Origin: Pseudomonas turukhanskensis
GTDB lineage: Bacteria > Pseudomonadota > Gammaproteobacteria > Pseudomonadales > Pseudomonadaceae
Assembly (NCBI RefSeq): GCF_027922365.1
Contig: NZ_BSFN01000002.1
Coordinates: 62,001 to 126,000 of the forward strand
Direction: 5' to 3'
Length of the DNA: 64,000 bases
Shown: piece by piece, positions 52,225 through 60,765 of the stretch
Layout: every line of letters starts with the position of its first letter
Numbering within the stretch: the first letter of the stretch is position 1
Notes under the pieces: model-generated
The model's database searches: none
What the model was told of the DNA's origin: nothing
Seen by the model: the letters and a program-made list of their open reading frames with translations, nothing else
Program-made: the position numbers and the translations under genes

Positions 52225-53958
52225 ATGCAAGTACGAAGTGAAAAGGGATGGGGCATCGACTGGGCCGGTATCGGCTGGTTGTTTCTGTTCTTCTGGTATT
52301 TCTCCTGCGTACCGCAGCTGCTGATCCAAATCACCGGCACCTCCGGCTTCACGGGTTTTCGCCAGGCGTTTGTGATGAGCGCGCTGTGGCTGGTACCAGT
52401 GCTTCTGTTCCCCGCTAAAACCCGCCTGATTGCCGGCAGCATTGGCTTGCTGTTGTGGGCGGCCTCGTTGGTGAGCCTTGGCTACTTTTTCATCTATGGC
52501 CAGGAGTTCTCCCAGAGCGTGATTTTCATCATGTTCGAGTCCAACGCCGCCGAAAGCCGTGAATACCTGATTCAGTACTTTGCCTGGTGGATGCTGCCGG
52601 CCTTCGCCCTGCACACGCTGGTAGCGTATTTGCTTTGGCGCCGCGTGCGGCCTATCGAAATGACCCGCCAACCCGCCTTTGCCGCCGCCGCATTGATGCT
52701 GCTGAGCTCGGTGGGCTACCCGCTGATCAGCCAGGGCCTGCGCGAAAAGACCATGGGCAGCGCCTTGCTGAAAGTCGAAGCACGTATGGAGCCGGCGGTG
52801 CCGTGGCAGCTGGTGCTGGGCTATCGTCAGTACCGTGAGCAACTCAACAACATGCAGGGCATGCTGACCGACGCGGCGAAAATTCCACCGCTCAAACACC
52901 TCAAAAGCACCCTGGGTGACCAGCCTGCTACGCTGGTGCTGGTAATTGGCGAGTCCACCAATCGCCAGCGCATGAGCCTGTACGGCTATCCACGCAATAC
53001 CACGCCCAACCTCGACAAGCTGCGCCAGGACATGCTGGTATTTGATGACGTGGTCACTCCGCGCCCTTACACCATCGAAGCCCTGCAACAGGTGCTGACC
53101 TTCGCCGACGAGCAGAACCCGGACCTGTACCTCAAGACCCCGTCCATCGTCAGCGTGATGAAACAGGCCGGGTTCAAGACCTACTGGATCACCAACCAGC
53201 AGACCATGACCAAGCGCAACACCATGCTCACCACGTTTTCCGAGCAGGCCGATGAGCAGGTGTATCTGAACAACAACCGTAACCAGAACGCCCGTCAGTA
53301 CGACGGCGACGTGCTGGCGCCGTTTGCCAAGGTGTTGCAGGAAGACGCACCGAAGAAATTTATCGTGGTGCATTTGCTGGGCACGCACATGAGCTACCAG
53401 TACCGCTATCCACCCGAGTTCGAGAAGTTCACCGACCGCACCGGTGCGCCGTCCAGCCTGCGCGATGACCAATTGCCGACCTACAACGCCTACGACAATG
53501 CCGTGCTGTATAACGACTTCGTCGTGTCCAGCCTGATCAAGGAATACGCGCAGAAGGACGATAACGGCTTTTTGCTGTACCTCTCCGACCACGGCGAAGA
53601 CGTGTTCGACTCGCCAACCGGCAATGTACTGGGGCGCAACGAGGCCAAACCGACGGCGCCGATGTACACCATTCCGTTTATGGTCTGGGCCTCGCCGAAA
53701 TGGCGCGAAGGGCATGAGTGGAGTTTTATCGCCGATACCAAACGGCCTTACAGCAGCTCTCAGTTGATTCACACCTGGGCCGATCTGGCGGGGCTGAGCT
53801 TCGATGAATACGACCCTAGCAAGAGTATTGTCAGCGCCGAGTTCAAGGAGCGGCCGCGGATTATTGGTAACCCTTACGGTGCCAAGAAGTCCTTGATCGA
53901 CTTCAGCCTGATCAAGCCAAAGCCGCCGAAGACCGAGATAGAAACGGCGCAGAAATAA
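52225..53958 (+). CDS. cptA: Phosphoethanolamine transferase, CptA/EptC type
   Basis: 577 residues, exactly the length of E. coli CptA. Five N-terminal TM helices (about 15-185) are followed by a periplasmic sulfatase-like domain. Metal and catalytic features are VIGESTNRQRMSLYGYPRNTTP (Glu), the Thr nucleophile in PRPYTIEALQQVLTFA, LLGTHMSY, and SDHGED. Block-by-block similarity to CptA (VTSRPYTIE, WITNQQTMT, QNAR.YD) is high as I recall it. It adds phosphoethanolamine to lipopolysaccharide (heptose/core in the CptA group), changing surface charge and polymyxin susceptibility. Single gene with a terminator. Confidence 0.92.
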   Translation: MQVRSEKGWGIDWAGIGWLFLFFWYFSCVPQLLIQITGTSGFTGFRQAFVMSALWLVPVLLFPAKTRLIAGSIGLLLWAASLVSLGYFFIYGQEFSQSVIFIMFESNAAESREYLIQYFAWWMLPAFALHTLVAYLLWRRVRPIEMTRQPAFAAAALMLLSSVGYPLISQGLREKTMGSALLKVEARMEPAVPWQLVLGYRQYREQLNNMQGMLTDAAKIPPLKHLKSTLGDQPATLVLVIGESTNRQRMSLYGYPRNTTPNLDKLRQDMLVFDDVVTPRPYTIEALQQVLTFADEQNPDLYLKTPSIVSVMKQAGFKTYWITNQQTMTKRNTMLTTFSEQADEQVYLNNNRNQNARQYDGDVLAPFAKVLQEDAPKKFIVVHLLGTHMSYQYRYPPEFEKFTDRTGAPSSLRDDQLPTYNAYDNAVLYNDFVVSSLIKEYAQKDDNGFLLYLSDHGEDVFDSPTGNVLGRNEAKPTAPMYTIPFMVWASPKWREGHEWSFIADTKRPYSSSQLIHTWADLAGLSFDEYDPSKSIVSAEFKERPRIIGNPYGAKKSLIDFSLIKPKPPKTEIETAQK

Positions 53959-53982
53959 GTTCCCACAACGGTTTTTTCCGCC

Positions 53983-54013
53983 AAAGCCCGAGGCTTTAAC
54001 CTCGGGCTTTTTT
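53983..54013 (+). terminator. Terminator of cptA
   Basis: AAAGCCCGAGG-CTTTAA-CCTCGGGCTTTTTT, a 9-bp GC-rich stem with a T-run. Confidence 0.92.
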
Positions 54014-54167
54014 GCATGGGGCGACCACCCATTTCGCGATAAAACCGCGTGATAGTGGCTAGAAGCCATGCAAGTTACGGTTGGTGACCTACTCTTTTGT
54101 TCGGGCAGGCGTATAAGTAGGAAATGTCTTACTCGTGGTGTCGTCCGTATTCGGGGTGATGGGTGTG

Positions 54168-54956
54168 ATGCGGCTGTTTCCTTCTTTTTTGCTGGGTGCA
54201 CTCATTCTGGGGAACTCGACACTGGCGCACGCCGCGTCAGGGGTTACCTGCACCCGTACGCTGACCTTGGCGCTGCATGACCATGGCCTGCTGTATTCGG
54301 CTGATACTGATGCGGGCATCGATAAAGACATTGCCGAAGAACTGATCAAACGCAGTGGCTGCAGCGTTACGGTCAGCTTGCTGCCACGGGCGCGCATCTG
54401 GCAGTTGATCGAGCAGGGCGGGCTGGATTTCAGCCTTTCCGGTATCGCCGACGAAGCCCGTAACCGCTACGCCAGTTTCGCCTGGTACTTTTCCGACCAG
54501 TTCTACCTGCTGGTGCGCGAGGATGCCCAGGTGGAAAAGCTGGCCGACTTTGCCGCCAACCCGGCGCTGCAGCTGGGGGTTATCCGCAGCTTTCGCTACA
54601 GCCCCCGGGCCAACGAGTTGGTCGATACGCTCACCGCACAGCGCCGCGTACGTCATGCCGCCCGCCTTGAGCCGTTGTATGAAGTGCTGATGGCCAACCA
54701 GATTCAAGGCATGATCATCGAGCCCTTCGACTACCCACAGGTGCAGAGCGAGAAGATTCGCCAGCACACCCGCGTGGTGGAAACCGGTGATGCGCCCACG
54801 CCCCATGGCCTGATCATGTCCAACAAGTCGCTGAGTATCGAAGAGCGCGCGCAGTGGCGGGCAATCATCGACGCCATGCGCGCCGATGGCACGGTCGAGC
54901 GTATTTTCGCCAAATACCTGCCAGCGGAACTGGCCCATACGCTGGTTGATTTCTGA
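54168..54956 (+). CDS. Periplasmic solute-binding protein (amino-acid-type, family 3)
   Basis: 262 residues from ATG 54168 (MRLFPSFLLGALILGNS); an ATG three codons earlier is possible. The signal peptide is cleaved after AHAAS (about residue 24). The mature part follows the SBP family 3 pattern: LALHDHGLLYSADTDAGIDKDIAEELIKRSG, LDFSLSGIADEARNRYASFAW and a C-terminal ADGTVERIFAKYLP. There is no ABC permease or ATPase gene beside it. Its stop lies two bases before the start of a CHASE-GGDEF cyclase, so it probably acts as the periplasmic sensing partner of that cyclase. The ligand is unknown. Confidence 0.88.
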   Translation: MRLFPSFLLGALILGNSTLAHAASGVTCTRTLTLALHDHGLLYSADTDAGIDKDIAEELIKRSGCSVTVSLLPRARIWQLIEQGGLDFSLSGIADEARNRYASFAWYFSDQFYLLVREDAQVEKLADFAANPALQLGVIRSFRYSPRANELVDTLTAQRRVRHAARLEPLYEVLMANQIQGMIIEPFDYPQVQSEKIRQHTRVVETGDAPTPHGLIMSNKSLSIEERAQWRAIIDAMRADGTVERIFAKYLPAELAHTLVDF

Positions 54957-54958
54957 TC

Positions 54959-56554
54959 ATGTCCCGCCTTGGCTTGCGCTACAAATTGCTCGCGCCGCTG
55001 ATGCTTCTGGTGTCGCTAGGCGTGACCTACTGGTTGTGGCAGCACGAACAGCGCAACGCCCAGATCGACCGCCTGGAGGCTGCTGACTACAACCTGCGCG
55101 AAGCGACTGGCAGCATTGACCAGCGCATTGCCACCTACGAACAGATACTGCGCGGCGTGCAGGGGTTATTCGCCGCGTCTGATTCGGTGCGCCGCGAAGA
55201 ATTCAAAACCTACCTTGACTCCCTGCAACTGGGCGCCGAATACGCTGGCCTGGAAGGCATCGGCTTTTTGCAGTGGACGCCACATGCCCAATTGCCTGCT
55301 CTCATCGCCGCGCAACAGGCCAGCGGCGTGCCGGACTACCAGGTGCGCCCCGAAGGCGAGCGCGATTTTTACGCCCCTGTGGTGCAGATCGAACTGCTCT
55401 CAGGCAATAGCCACCTCATATTGGGCATCGACCCCTACGCCAACGCCGAGCGCCGCTCGGCCATGGAGCGGGCCCGTGATTCGGGTGATGCGAAAATCAC
55501 CGGCAAGGTCGAGTTGGTTATTCCGGGTGAAACAGATACGCAAGCCAAGGCCGGTTTTTTGATGTTCCTGCCGGTGTATGCCAAGGGCCAACCGCACGAA
55601 ACCCAGGCCCAGCGCCGCGCGTCCATTGTCGGCTGGGTGGTGGCGCCGCTGCGCATCAACAAATTGATGGCCAGCCTGTACGGCACACGCTCCACCGCCA
55701 TGCCGATCCGCATCTACGAAGGCGTGAAGCAGACCAGAGAGTCCCTGTTGTACGACTCCAGCGAAGGCACCGATCGCCATTTCGTTGGCCACAGCGATGC
55801 GGTGGAATACCTGGAAGTGGCCGGCCGCACCTGGACCCTGGAAATGCTCGGCGATCAGCGTCGGGCGCGGCCAATCAGCAAAGACAACTCCGGGCTTATT
55901 GCCGGTGCCGGTTTGGCGCTGAGCATGCTGCTCACGGTGCTTACCTGGGTGCTGACGACCGGCCATTCGCGCGCCCTGGCCCTGGCACGGGAGATGACCC
56001 GCGAACTGCGCGACAGCGAAACCCGCCTGCGCCACCAGGCCGAGCATGACGCCCTGACCGGCTTGCCCAACCGGGCGTTGTTCAGCGACCACTTGAGCCA
56101 TGCTCTGGCTCAGGCCCGGCGCAACCGCTCGCGGCTGGCGTTGATGTTTATCGATCTGGATCGCTTCAAGCCTATCAACGACACCCTGGGGCACCACGTG
56201 GGTGATGCATTGCTGCAAGTGGTTGCCGAGCGTTTGCAGCATTGCGTGCGCGAGTCGGACATTGTCGGACGCATGGGCGGAGACGAGTTTGTGGTGTTGC
56301 TGCCGGTGATCGACGGCGATGACGATGCGCTGGTGGTGGCCGAGAAAATTCGCGAGGCGTTGAACGAGCCCTTCGACCTTGGCTGTGGGCAGCCGTTGAG
56401 TTTGTCGTCCAGCACTGGGATTGCGTTGTTCCCTGAGCATGGGCTCGATGAGGTGCAACTGACCAAGAATGCCGATGCGGCTATGTATCTGGCTAAAGAT
56501 AACGGGCGTAATCAGGTGCAGTTGTTTCGGGTGGGGGTGAATGTGGTGGGGTAG
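54959..56554 (+). CDS. CHASE-GGDEF membrane diguanylate cyclase
   Basis: 531 residues: TM helix (about 9-28), periplasmic CHASE domain (about 65-270; IDQRIATYEQILRGVQGLFAASDSV), TM helix (about 310-332), a short linker helix and a GGDEF domain (DALTGLPNRALFSDHL to the end) with the intact signature GGDEF at 440-444. It should make c-di-GMP in response to a periplasmic signal. The CHASE part resembles that of the hybrid kinase at 6984-10757. It is co-transcribed and probably co-translated with the solute-binding protein gene immediately upstream. Confidence 0.93.
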   Translation: MSRLGLRYKLLAPLMLLVSLGVTYWLWQHEQRNAQIDRLEAADYNLREATGSIDQRIATYEQILRGVQGLFAASDSVRREEFKTYLDSLQLGAEYAGLEGIGFLQWTPHAQLPALIAAQQASGVPDYQVRPEGERDFYAPVVQIELLSGNSHLILGIDPYANAERRSAMERARDSGDAKITGKVELVIPGETDTQAKAGFLMFLPVYAKGQPHETQAQRRASIVGWVVAPLRINKLMASLYGTRSTAMPIRIYEGVKQTRESLLYDSSEGTDRHFVGHSDAVEYLEVAGRTWTLEMLGDQRRARPISKDNSGLIAGAGLALSMLLTVLTWVLTTGHSRALALAREMTRELRDSETRLRHQAEHDALTGLPNRALFSDHLSHALAQARRNRSRLALMFIDLDRFKPINDTLGHHVGDALLQVVAERLQHCVRESDIVGRMGGDEFVVLLPVIDGDDDALVVAEKIREALNEPFDLGCGQPLSLSSSTGIALFPEHGLDEVQLTKNADAAMYLAKDNGRNQVQLFRVGVNVVG

Positions 56555-56599
56555 ACCTTGGCGCGGTCTATGCGCCTTTGCGCATGATCGGTGATGGTC

Positions 56600-56940
56600 T
56601 TCCTCGCCGCTTGCGCTGATACGCGCAGGGCTCTTGTAGGGTGTGCTCCGCGCACCTTGCGGTCTATCAGGCGACTGTGTGTTTTCTTCGTTACCGCGTG
56701 CGCTGAACGTTTTGTTTCGCGCCTTACGCGCAGGGCTTTTGTAGGGTGTGCTCCGCGCACCGTTGCGGTCTACCAGGCGACTGTGTGTTCTGCTTTACCG
56801 CGTGCGCTGAACGTTTTGTTTCGCGCCTTACGCGCAAGGCTTTTGTAGGGTGTGCTCCGCGCACCTTGCGGTCTATCAGGTGACCGCGTATTTCTTCATT
56901 ACCGCGTGCGGTGAGCGTTTTGTTTCGCGCCTTACGCGCG
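56600..56940. repeat. Tandem array of ~105-bp units carrying the GTAGGGTGTGC REP
   Basis: GTAGGGTGTGCTCCGCGCAC occurs at 56636, 56741 and 56845, that is, at 105- and 104-base spacing. Each copy is followed by a TGCGGTCTA(T/C)CAGG block and a CGTGCG(C/G)TGA(A/G)CGTTTTG block, and preceded by TACGCGCA(G/A)GGCT. A fourth, partial unit without the REP core ends at about 56940. Confidence 0.87.
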
Positions 56941-57185
56941 AGTTTCTTTTTTCAGTCGATAAAAAAGAAACCAAAAAATCTTGCCCCTACCTGGGCCTTC
57001 CGCTTCGCTCCAGGTCCCCTCACTCCGTCGCCGCTCCAGGGGCCGGGCTGAAGGGCCATCCATGGCCCTCATCCCTCTGCGCGGCTCCCGGCCGCTACGA
57101 CCCCTTACGCAACGACTCCACTCGGCCTGGCGCTAAAGGGGCGGGTAGATCAAGAGCCAGATCAAAAGCGAGATCAAGAGCTCGA
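56940..57185. repeat. Composite dispersed repeat (GTTTCTTTTTT hairpin, GGGCCAT palindrome, AGATCAA tail)
   Basis: It starts with an inverted repeat GTTTCTTTTTT...AAAAAAGAAAC (56941-56973), continues with a GC-rich block containing the palindrome GGGCCATCCATGGCCC (57051-57066) and ends with three short repeats of AGATCAA(G/A)AGC (57148-57183). I recall very similar ~250-300-bp sequences as common intergenic repeats in pseudomonads. No protein-coding pattern. Confidence 0.65.
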
Positions 57186-57219
57186 GGTTGACGCCTCTCC
57201 TTAGGGGGCGAGGCTTTTT

Positions 57220-57246
57220 GTAGGAGAGGCTTCAGCCTCGATTCCT
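57220..57246. repeat. Single REP, GTAGGAGAGGC family
   Basis: GTAGGAGAGGCTTCAGCCTC followed by GATTCC. Same family as 6758-6820. Confidence 0.78.
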
Positions 57247-57270
57247 GCAAAAGGCTATTCAGGCATTTAC

Positions 57271-58074
57271 TCAATGCAGTTCCGGCGTAGCCCGTAGTTG
57301 CCGTAGCCGTTCACTTAGCAGCAGCCGTTGCGCGGTGTCGTCACATAGCAGTAGCGCGTGTTCTACGTCGTAGCGTTCGGCTTGTGGGCATTCGAGTTGG
57401 CGGTAGATGTCGGCCCGCGCCAGGTGGTCTACCAGGTTGGGTTGCCCCAGCAGCAATACCCGTTCGGCGTCCTTGAGCGCTGCGAGCGGTTCCTGGGCCT
57501 GGGTGTGCAGGCTGCGTAGGTTGCGGGACAGGCGTTGCAGCATTTGCCGTGGGTTGCAGCTTTGCAGGTGGCTGGCTTGCAGCTCGGCTTTGGGCCCGAG
57601 GGTGCGCAGCAGCAGTTCGCGGCAGTCGCGAGTGTATAGGCGGCGACCGCTGGAGGGGTCGAGCAGGTGGTCGGCGCCTGGTACGCGTAGCAAAAAATGC
57701 CCGGGAAAGTTCACGCCTTGCAGGGGGATTTGCAGACGTTGCGCCAGCTCCAGTGCGATAAGGGCCAGGGACAACGGTTGCCCGCGCCTACGCAGTAATA
57801 CCTGGTCGAGCAGGGCGCTGCGCGGGAGCAAGGGGCTGCTGTCGTCTTCATGGAAGTCCAGCTCACCCAAACGGCGCAGCAGGGGCTGGGCCAGCTCGTT
57901 GGCCGGCAGGTGGGGCAGGCCGCAACTTACTTGCTGGGTAAGCCCGCTGAAGTCGCGCAGCACCTGCTGCGGCACTAGGCTTTCATCATGCTCGGCAGCC
58001 ACCCATAGCGCGGCTTCGAACAGCGCAGGCGGTTCACGGTCCAGACAGGCAAGGCAGGCTTGGCGTGGGGTCAT
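57271..58074 (-). CDS. SirB1-type transglutaminase-like/TPR protein
   Basis: 267 residues (MTPRQACLACLDREPPALFEAAL). The N-terminal part has the SirB1/UPF0162 transglutaminase-like pattern: RRRGQPLSLALIALELAQRLQIPLQGVNFPGHFLLRVPG, then DPSSGRRLYTRDCRELL. A short TPR-like C-terminus follows (LKDAERVLLLGQPNLVDHLARADIYRQLECPQAERYDVEHAL). The family is conserved next to prmC/prfA in enterobacteria but has no proven activity. This copy is alone, divergent from leucine dehydrogenase. Confidence 0.85.
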   Translation of the reverse strand: MTPRQACLACLDREPPALFEAALWVAAEHDESLVPQQVLRDFSGLTQQVSCGLPHLPANELAQPLLRRLGELDFHEDDSSPLLPRSALLDQVLLRRRGQPLSLALIALELAQRLQIPLQGVNFPGHFLLRVPGADHLLDPSSGRRLYTRDCRELLLRTLGPKAELQASHLQSCNPRQMLQRLSRNLRSLHTQAQEPLAALKDAERVLLLGQPNLVDHLARADIYRQLECPQAERYDVEHALLLCDDTAQRLLLSERLRQLRATPELH

Positions 58075-58239
58075 CGGATTCTCCGGGTCGCCCTAGGGTT
58101 GTAGCGCTTCGCTGGGGCTTCGTCCAGCCCCCGTTATGCCCGGCACAGAGGCGCGCGCGGGCGCTTATGCCTGCCCGGTCAGTTGGCGCTGGCAGAGCCA
58201 CCTATACTGCCTGCAACTACAAAAACAAGGAGTCACCGC

Positions 58240-59265
58240 ATGTTCGCTTTAATGGAAGCGGCACGTGTCGAGGCCCTGCATTGTTTCAACGATTCTGCCA
58301 CCGGGCTGCGGGCCGTCATCGTTATCCACAACAGCCGTCTGGGCCCGGCCCTTGGCGGTTGCCGGTACCTGAGCTACCCCGACGAGAAAAGTGCCATTGA
58401 GGACGCCGTGCGCCTGGCCCAGGGCATGAGTTACAAGGCAGCCTTGGCCGGGTTGGCCCAGGGCGGCGGCAAGGCCGTGATACTGCGCCCGCCGGGTGTG
58501 GATAACCGCGCAGAACTCTTCGAGGCCTTTGGCCGCGCCATCGACAGCCTCGGCGGGCAATACATTACGGCGGTCGACAGCGGCACCCTGAGTGCCGACA
58601 TGGACTGTGTGGCGCAATACACCAGCCACGTCACCAGCACCACCAGCGCCGGCGACCCCTCGCCACACACCGCCATGGGCGTCTTCGCCGGCATTCGCGC
58701 CACGGCGCAGGCCCGCCTGGGCAGTGATGATCTGGAGGGGCTGCGGGTGGCTATTCAGGGTTTGGGCAATGTGGGTTTTGCCTTGGCCGAGCAACTGCAT
58801 GCAGCGGGTGCCGAATTGCTGGTGAGCGACCTGGACCCCGGTCGCGTGCAATTGGCCGTTGAGCAGCTGGGTGCACGCCCGGTGGCGAACGAGGCGTTGC
58901 TCTGTACCCCGTGCGACATCCTCGCGCCGTGTGGCCTGGGTGGTGTGCTCAATAGCGCGAGCGTGGCCAAGCTGCGTTGCTCGGCGGTGGCGGGAGCGGC
59001 CAACAACCAATTGCTTAATCCGGGCGCGGCTGATGAGCTGGAGGCGCGCGGCATTCTGTATGCGCCGGATTATGTGATCAATTGCGGGGGGCTGATCTAT
59101 GTAGCGCTAAAACATCGAGGGGAGGAATTGCCGGCCATCACCGCGCACCTGACTCAGATCGATAGGCGTCTGACGGAAATCTATGGCCATGCGCAGGCAG
59201 ACAAACGCTCACCGGCACGGGTGGCCGATGCATTGGCGGAGAGGATTTTGTACGGGGTTAAATAA
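58240..59265 (+). CDS. Leucine dehydrogenase (Glu/Leu/Phe/Val dehydrogenase family)
   Basis: 341 residues from ATG 58240 with AAGGAG nine bases upstream. It has the family's GCRYLSYPDEKSAIEDAVRLA, the catalytic region GMSYKAALAGLAQGGGKAVI (two lysines), DSGTLSADMDCVAQYTSHV and the NAD-binding fold VAIQGLGNVGFALAEQL. It catalyses NAD-dependent oxidative deamination of branched-chain amino acids, reversibly. The short form and single C-terminal domain match leucine rather than glutamate dehydrogenase. Single gene. Confidence 0.92.
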   Translation: MFALMEAARVEALHCFNDSATGLRAVIVIHNSRLGPALGGCRYLSYPDEKSAIEDAVRLAQGMSYKAALAGLAQGGGKAVILRPPGVDNRAELFEAFGRAIDSLGGQYITAVDSGTLSADMDCVAQYTSHVTSTTSAGDPSPHTAMGVFAGIRATAQARLGSDDLEGLRVAIQGLGNVGFALAEQLHAAGAELLVSDLDPGRVQLAVEQLGARPVANEALLCTPCDILAPCGLGGVLNSASVAKLRCSAVAGAANNQLLNPGAADELEARGILYAPDYVINCGGLIYVALKHRGEELPAITAHLTQIDRRLTEIYGHAQADKRSPARVADALAERILYGVK

Positions 59266-59452
59266 TTATATGTATAGACGGTGCTAGTTGGTGGGTCCGC
59301 CATTTTCCAGCGAGATACTGGAATTAAAGTTTGAAGTCGCAGAGGTTTCGTACATTAAGTAAGGCTGCGTTGGTTTGAGTTAATTACCGCTGGATGTTTA
59401 GTTGTTCATGCCTGTGTTCTCCCTGGCGTAACCCTGAAGTTGGAGAGGCTTT
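59266..59452. promoter_or_regulatory. AT-rich upstream region of the secreted-protein gene
   Basis: 187 bases, clearly richer in A+T than its surroundings (for example TAATTATATGTATAGACG just after the leucine dehydrogenase stop). It presumably holds the promoter of the gene at 59453; a GGAG RBS lies at 59441-59444. No single promoter is convincing. Confidence 0.4.
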
Positions 59453-60709
59453 ATGAACAAAGCAGCGATTATTTTATTTTCGTTTTTACTTCCGCCACTT
59501 GCCAGTGCAGCCACGCCTTGGAAGCAGTGGTATGGAACTTATGTTCGGCTCGAGGATGACGGCAATATCGCGTGTTTGAGTATCGATGGTGGGCGCAACT
59601 GCGATTGGAATTACCCGAATGCCGTACCAGCGGCGTCGGCGCCGAGGTTGGTGTGCGGTGCCGACCATAAAAGTAAATGGTCAATTACCGGGTACGAAAC
59701 CCCTAGGCACTGGTGTAACAGGGCATACGCCGATCTCTATGCCGACTGGAAGGCGGCAAACTACTTTGGCTTTGACGTTTATCTTTCCGTAAACCCTGCT
59801 GGGGAACTGATGTGTAACTCGGGCGACAGCATGGAGTGCTGGTGGAACCTGCCTCTAGGTGCCCCTGCGCCCGTCAAGCCCGTGGAGCCGTTGGCTTGTG
59901 GGCCGATGTCAGAGGCAGTGTGGGGCGCGGCCAGCAATGACCCCTCGCATTGGTGTCAGCAGGCCCGCCGGGTAACGCACGAACTCGACTATTCACACCC
60001 GATGTGGGCCAACGAGTCGTTTGCGTACGAAAAAGGCTGGGCCGGTACAGGCTTCGGGCTGTCCGGCTCGCAGCGCGGCGCGCCGGAAGTGATGGCGTTG
60101 AAAGAAAAGAATGGGCACAAGGGATTGGCAATTGCCTCCGTTGAGCGCAGCGCTGAATTTATGAAGCGCTATGCGAACACAATATATGGGGTTCCTGATA
60201 AAGAGCTGCAGGATGACTTCATGGTGTATGTGAAAGAACCGTGGACAGTGGAAGATGAACCCGTGGCTACCATGCATGTGTATTTATCTCGTACTAACGT
60301 AACGTCACTGCGCATGCCAGTTGTCTTTAATATTGATGGCGGCACGGGTAGAGCGTGGCCTGGTATCTGGCTGACACCCAGCGGTATTAGAATGCGCACT
60401 ACACGGGGCGATTACTATACCTACGATACCGCGCTGAATGATAAGGGGCGCTGGTGGACATTGGGCTTGAAAGTTGTTGCCGGCGGAGATCTTGAGTATT
60501 ACGCGGCACCGCAATGGATAGCCTCACCTTTTGAGCCGCGATTTCTTCGCGGCAAGATGAATTCGCTATTGGGAACTACGCAATACAGTCTCTTACGGCA
60601 AAATGATGCAACGCTGATGATTTCCAACGTGATGCAAGAAGGCTTGGAAAATATTATTGGCGATATTCGTTATGGCGTGAAAACCGAAGGCCAGAAACGC
60701 CGGCGTTGA
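59453..60709 (+). CDS. Unrecognised secreted protein with duplicated Cys/Trp module
   Basis: 418 residues with a signal peptide probably cleaved after Ala19 (LPPLASA). Two copies of a ~50-residue module follow: Cys41, Cys50, Trp52, Pro55, Cys68, Trp76, His86-Trp87-Cys88, and again Cys121, Cys129, Trp131, Pro134, Cys149, Trp157, His166-Trp167-Cys168. The four cysteines per module suggest two disulfides in the periplasm or outside. The second half (about 175-405) is beta-rich with EKGWAGTGFGLSG, SLRMPVVFNIDGGTGRAWPG and GRWWTLGLKVVAGGDLEYYAAP, reminiscent of a concanavalin-like jelly roll of glycan-binding or lyase proteins. I recognise no family. Codon use and composition are AT-richer than neighbours, which suggests acquisition by transfer. 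Confidence 0.85.
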   Translation: MNKAAIILFSFLLPPLASAATPWKQWYGTYVRLEDDGNIACLSIDGGRNCDWNYPNAVPAASAPRLVCGADHKSKWSITGYETPRHWCNRAYADLYADWKAANYFGFDVYLSVNPAGELMCNSGDSMECWWNLPLGAPAPVKPVEPLACGPMSEAVWGAASNDPSHWCQQARRVTHELDYSHPMWANESFAYEKGWAGTGFGLSGSQRGAPEVMALKEKNGHKGLAIASVERSAEFMKRYANTIYGVPDKELQDDFMVYVKEPWTVEDEPVATMHVYLSRTNVTSLRMPVVFNIDGGTGRAWPGIWLTPSGIRMRTTRGDYYTYDTALNDKGRWWTLGLKVVAGGDLEYYAAPQWIASPFEPRFLRGKMNSLLGTTQYSLLRQNDATLMISNVMQEGLENIIGDIRYGVKTEGQKRRR

Positions 60710-60721
60710 TTAACGCGGCAG

Positions 60722-60750
60722 GGCGAGCCAGCCTTCGCGGGCTGCTCGCC
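60722..60750. terminator. Hairpin between the convergent secreted-protein and uraA genes
   Basis: GGCGAG-C-CAGCC and GGCTG-CTCGCC form a strong stem (TTCGCG loop). There is no T-run, but its position between convergent genes suggests a bidirectional end-stabilising element. Confidence 0.5.
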
Positions 60751-60765
60751 ACTGTTACACAACGT

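Larger units (their letters stand above)
56555..57270. other. Repeat-filled intergenic region
   Basis: A 716-base gap with no credible gene. In order it contains a ~105-bp tandem array (56600-56940), a composite dispersed repeat (56940-57185) and a single REP (57220-57246), each listed separately. Apparent small frames across it arise from the repeats. Confidence 0.7.

Noticed and set aside
52144..54201. A 685-codon minus-strand frame across cptA
   Set aside because: Antisense to a gene with intact catalytic motifs and family length; the translation shows no recognisable fold or RBS.
54168..54956. ABC transporter operon for the solute-binding protein
   Set aside because: No permease or ATPase gene adjoins it; the downstream gene is a diguanylate cyclase.
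56600..56940. CRISPR array
   Set aside because: The repeat period is ~105 bp with similar sequence throughout; there are no short direct repeats separated by unique spacers and no cas genes nearby.
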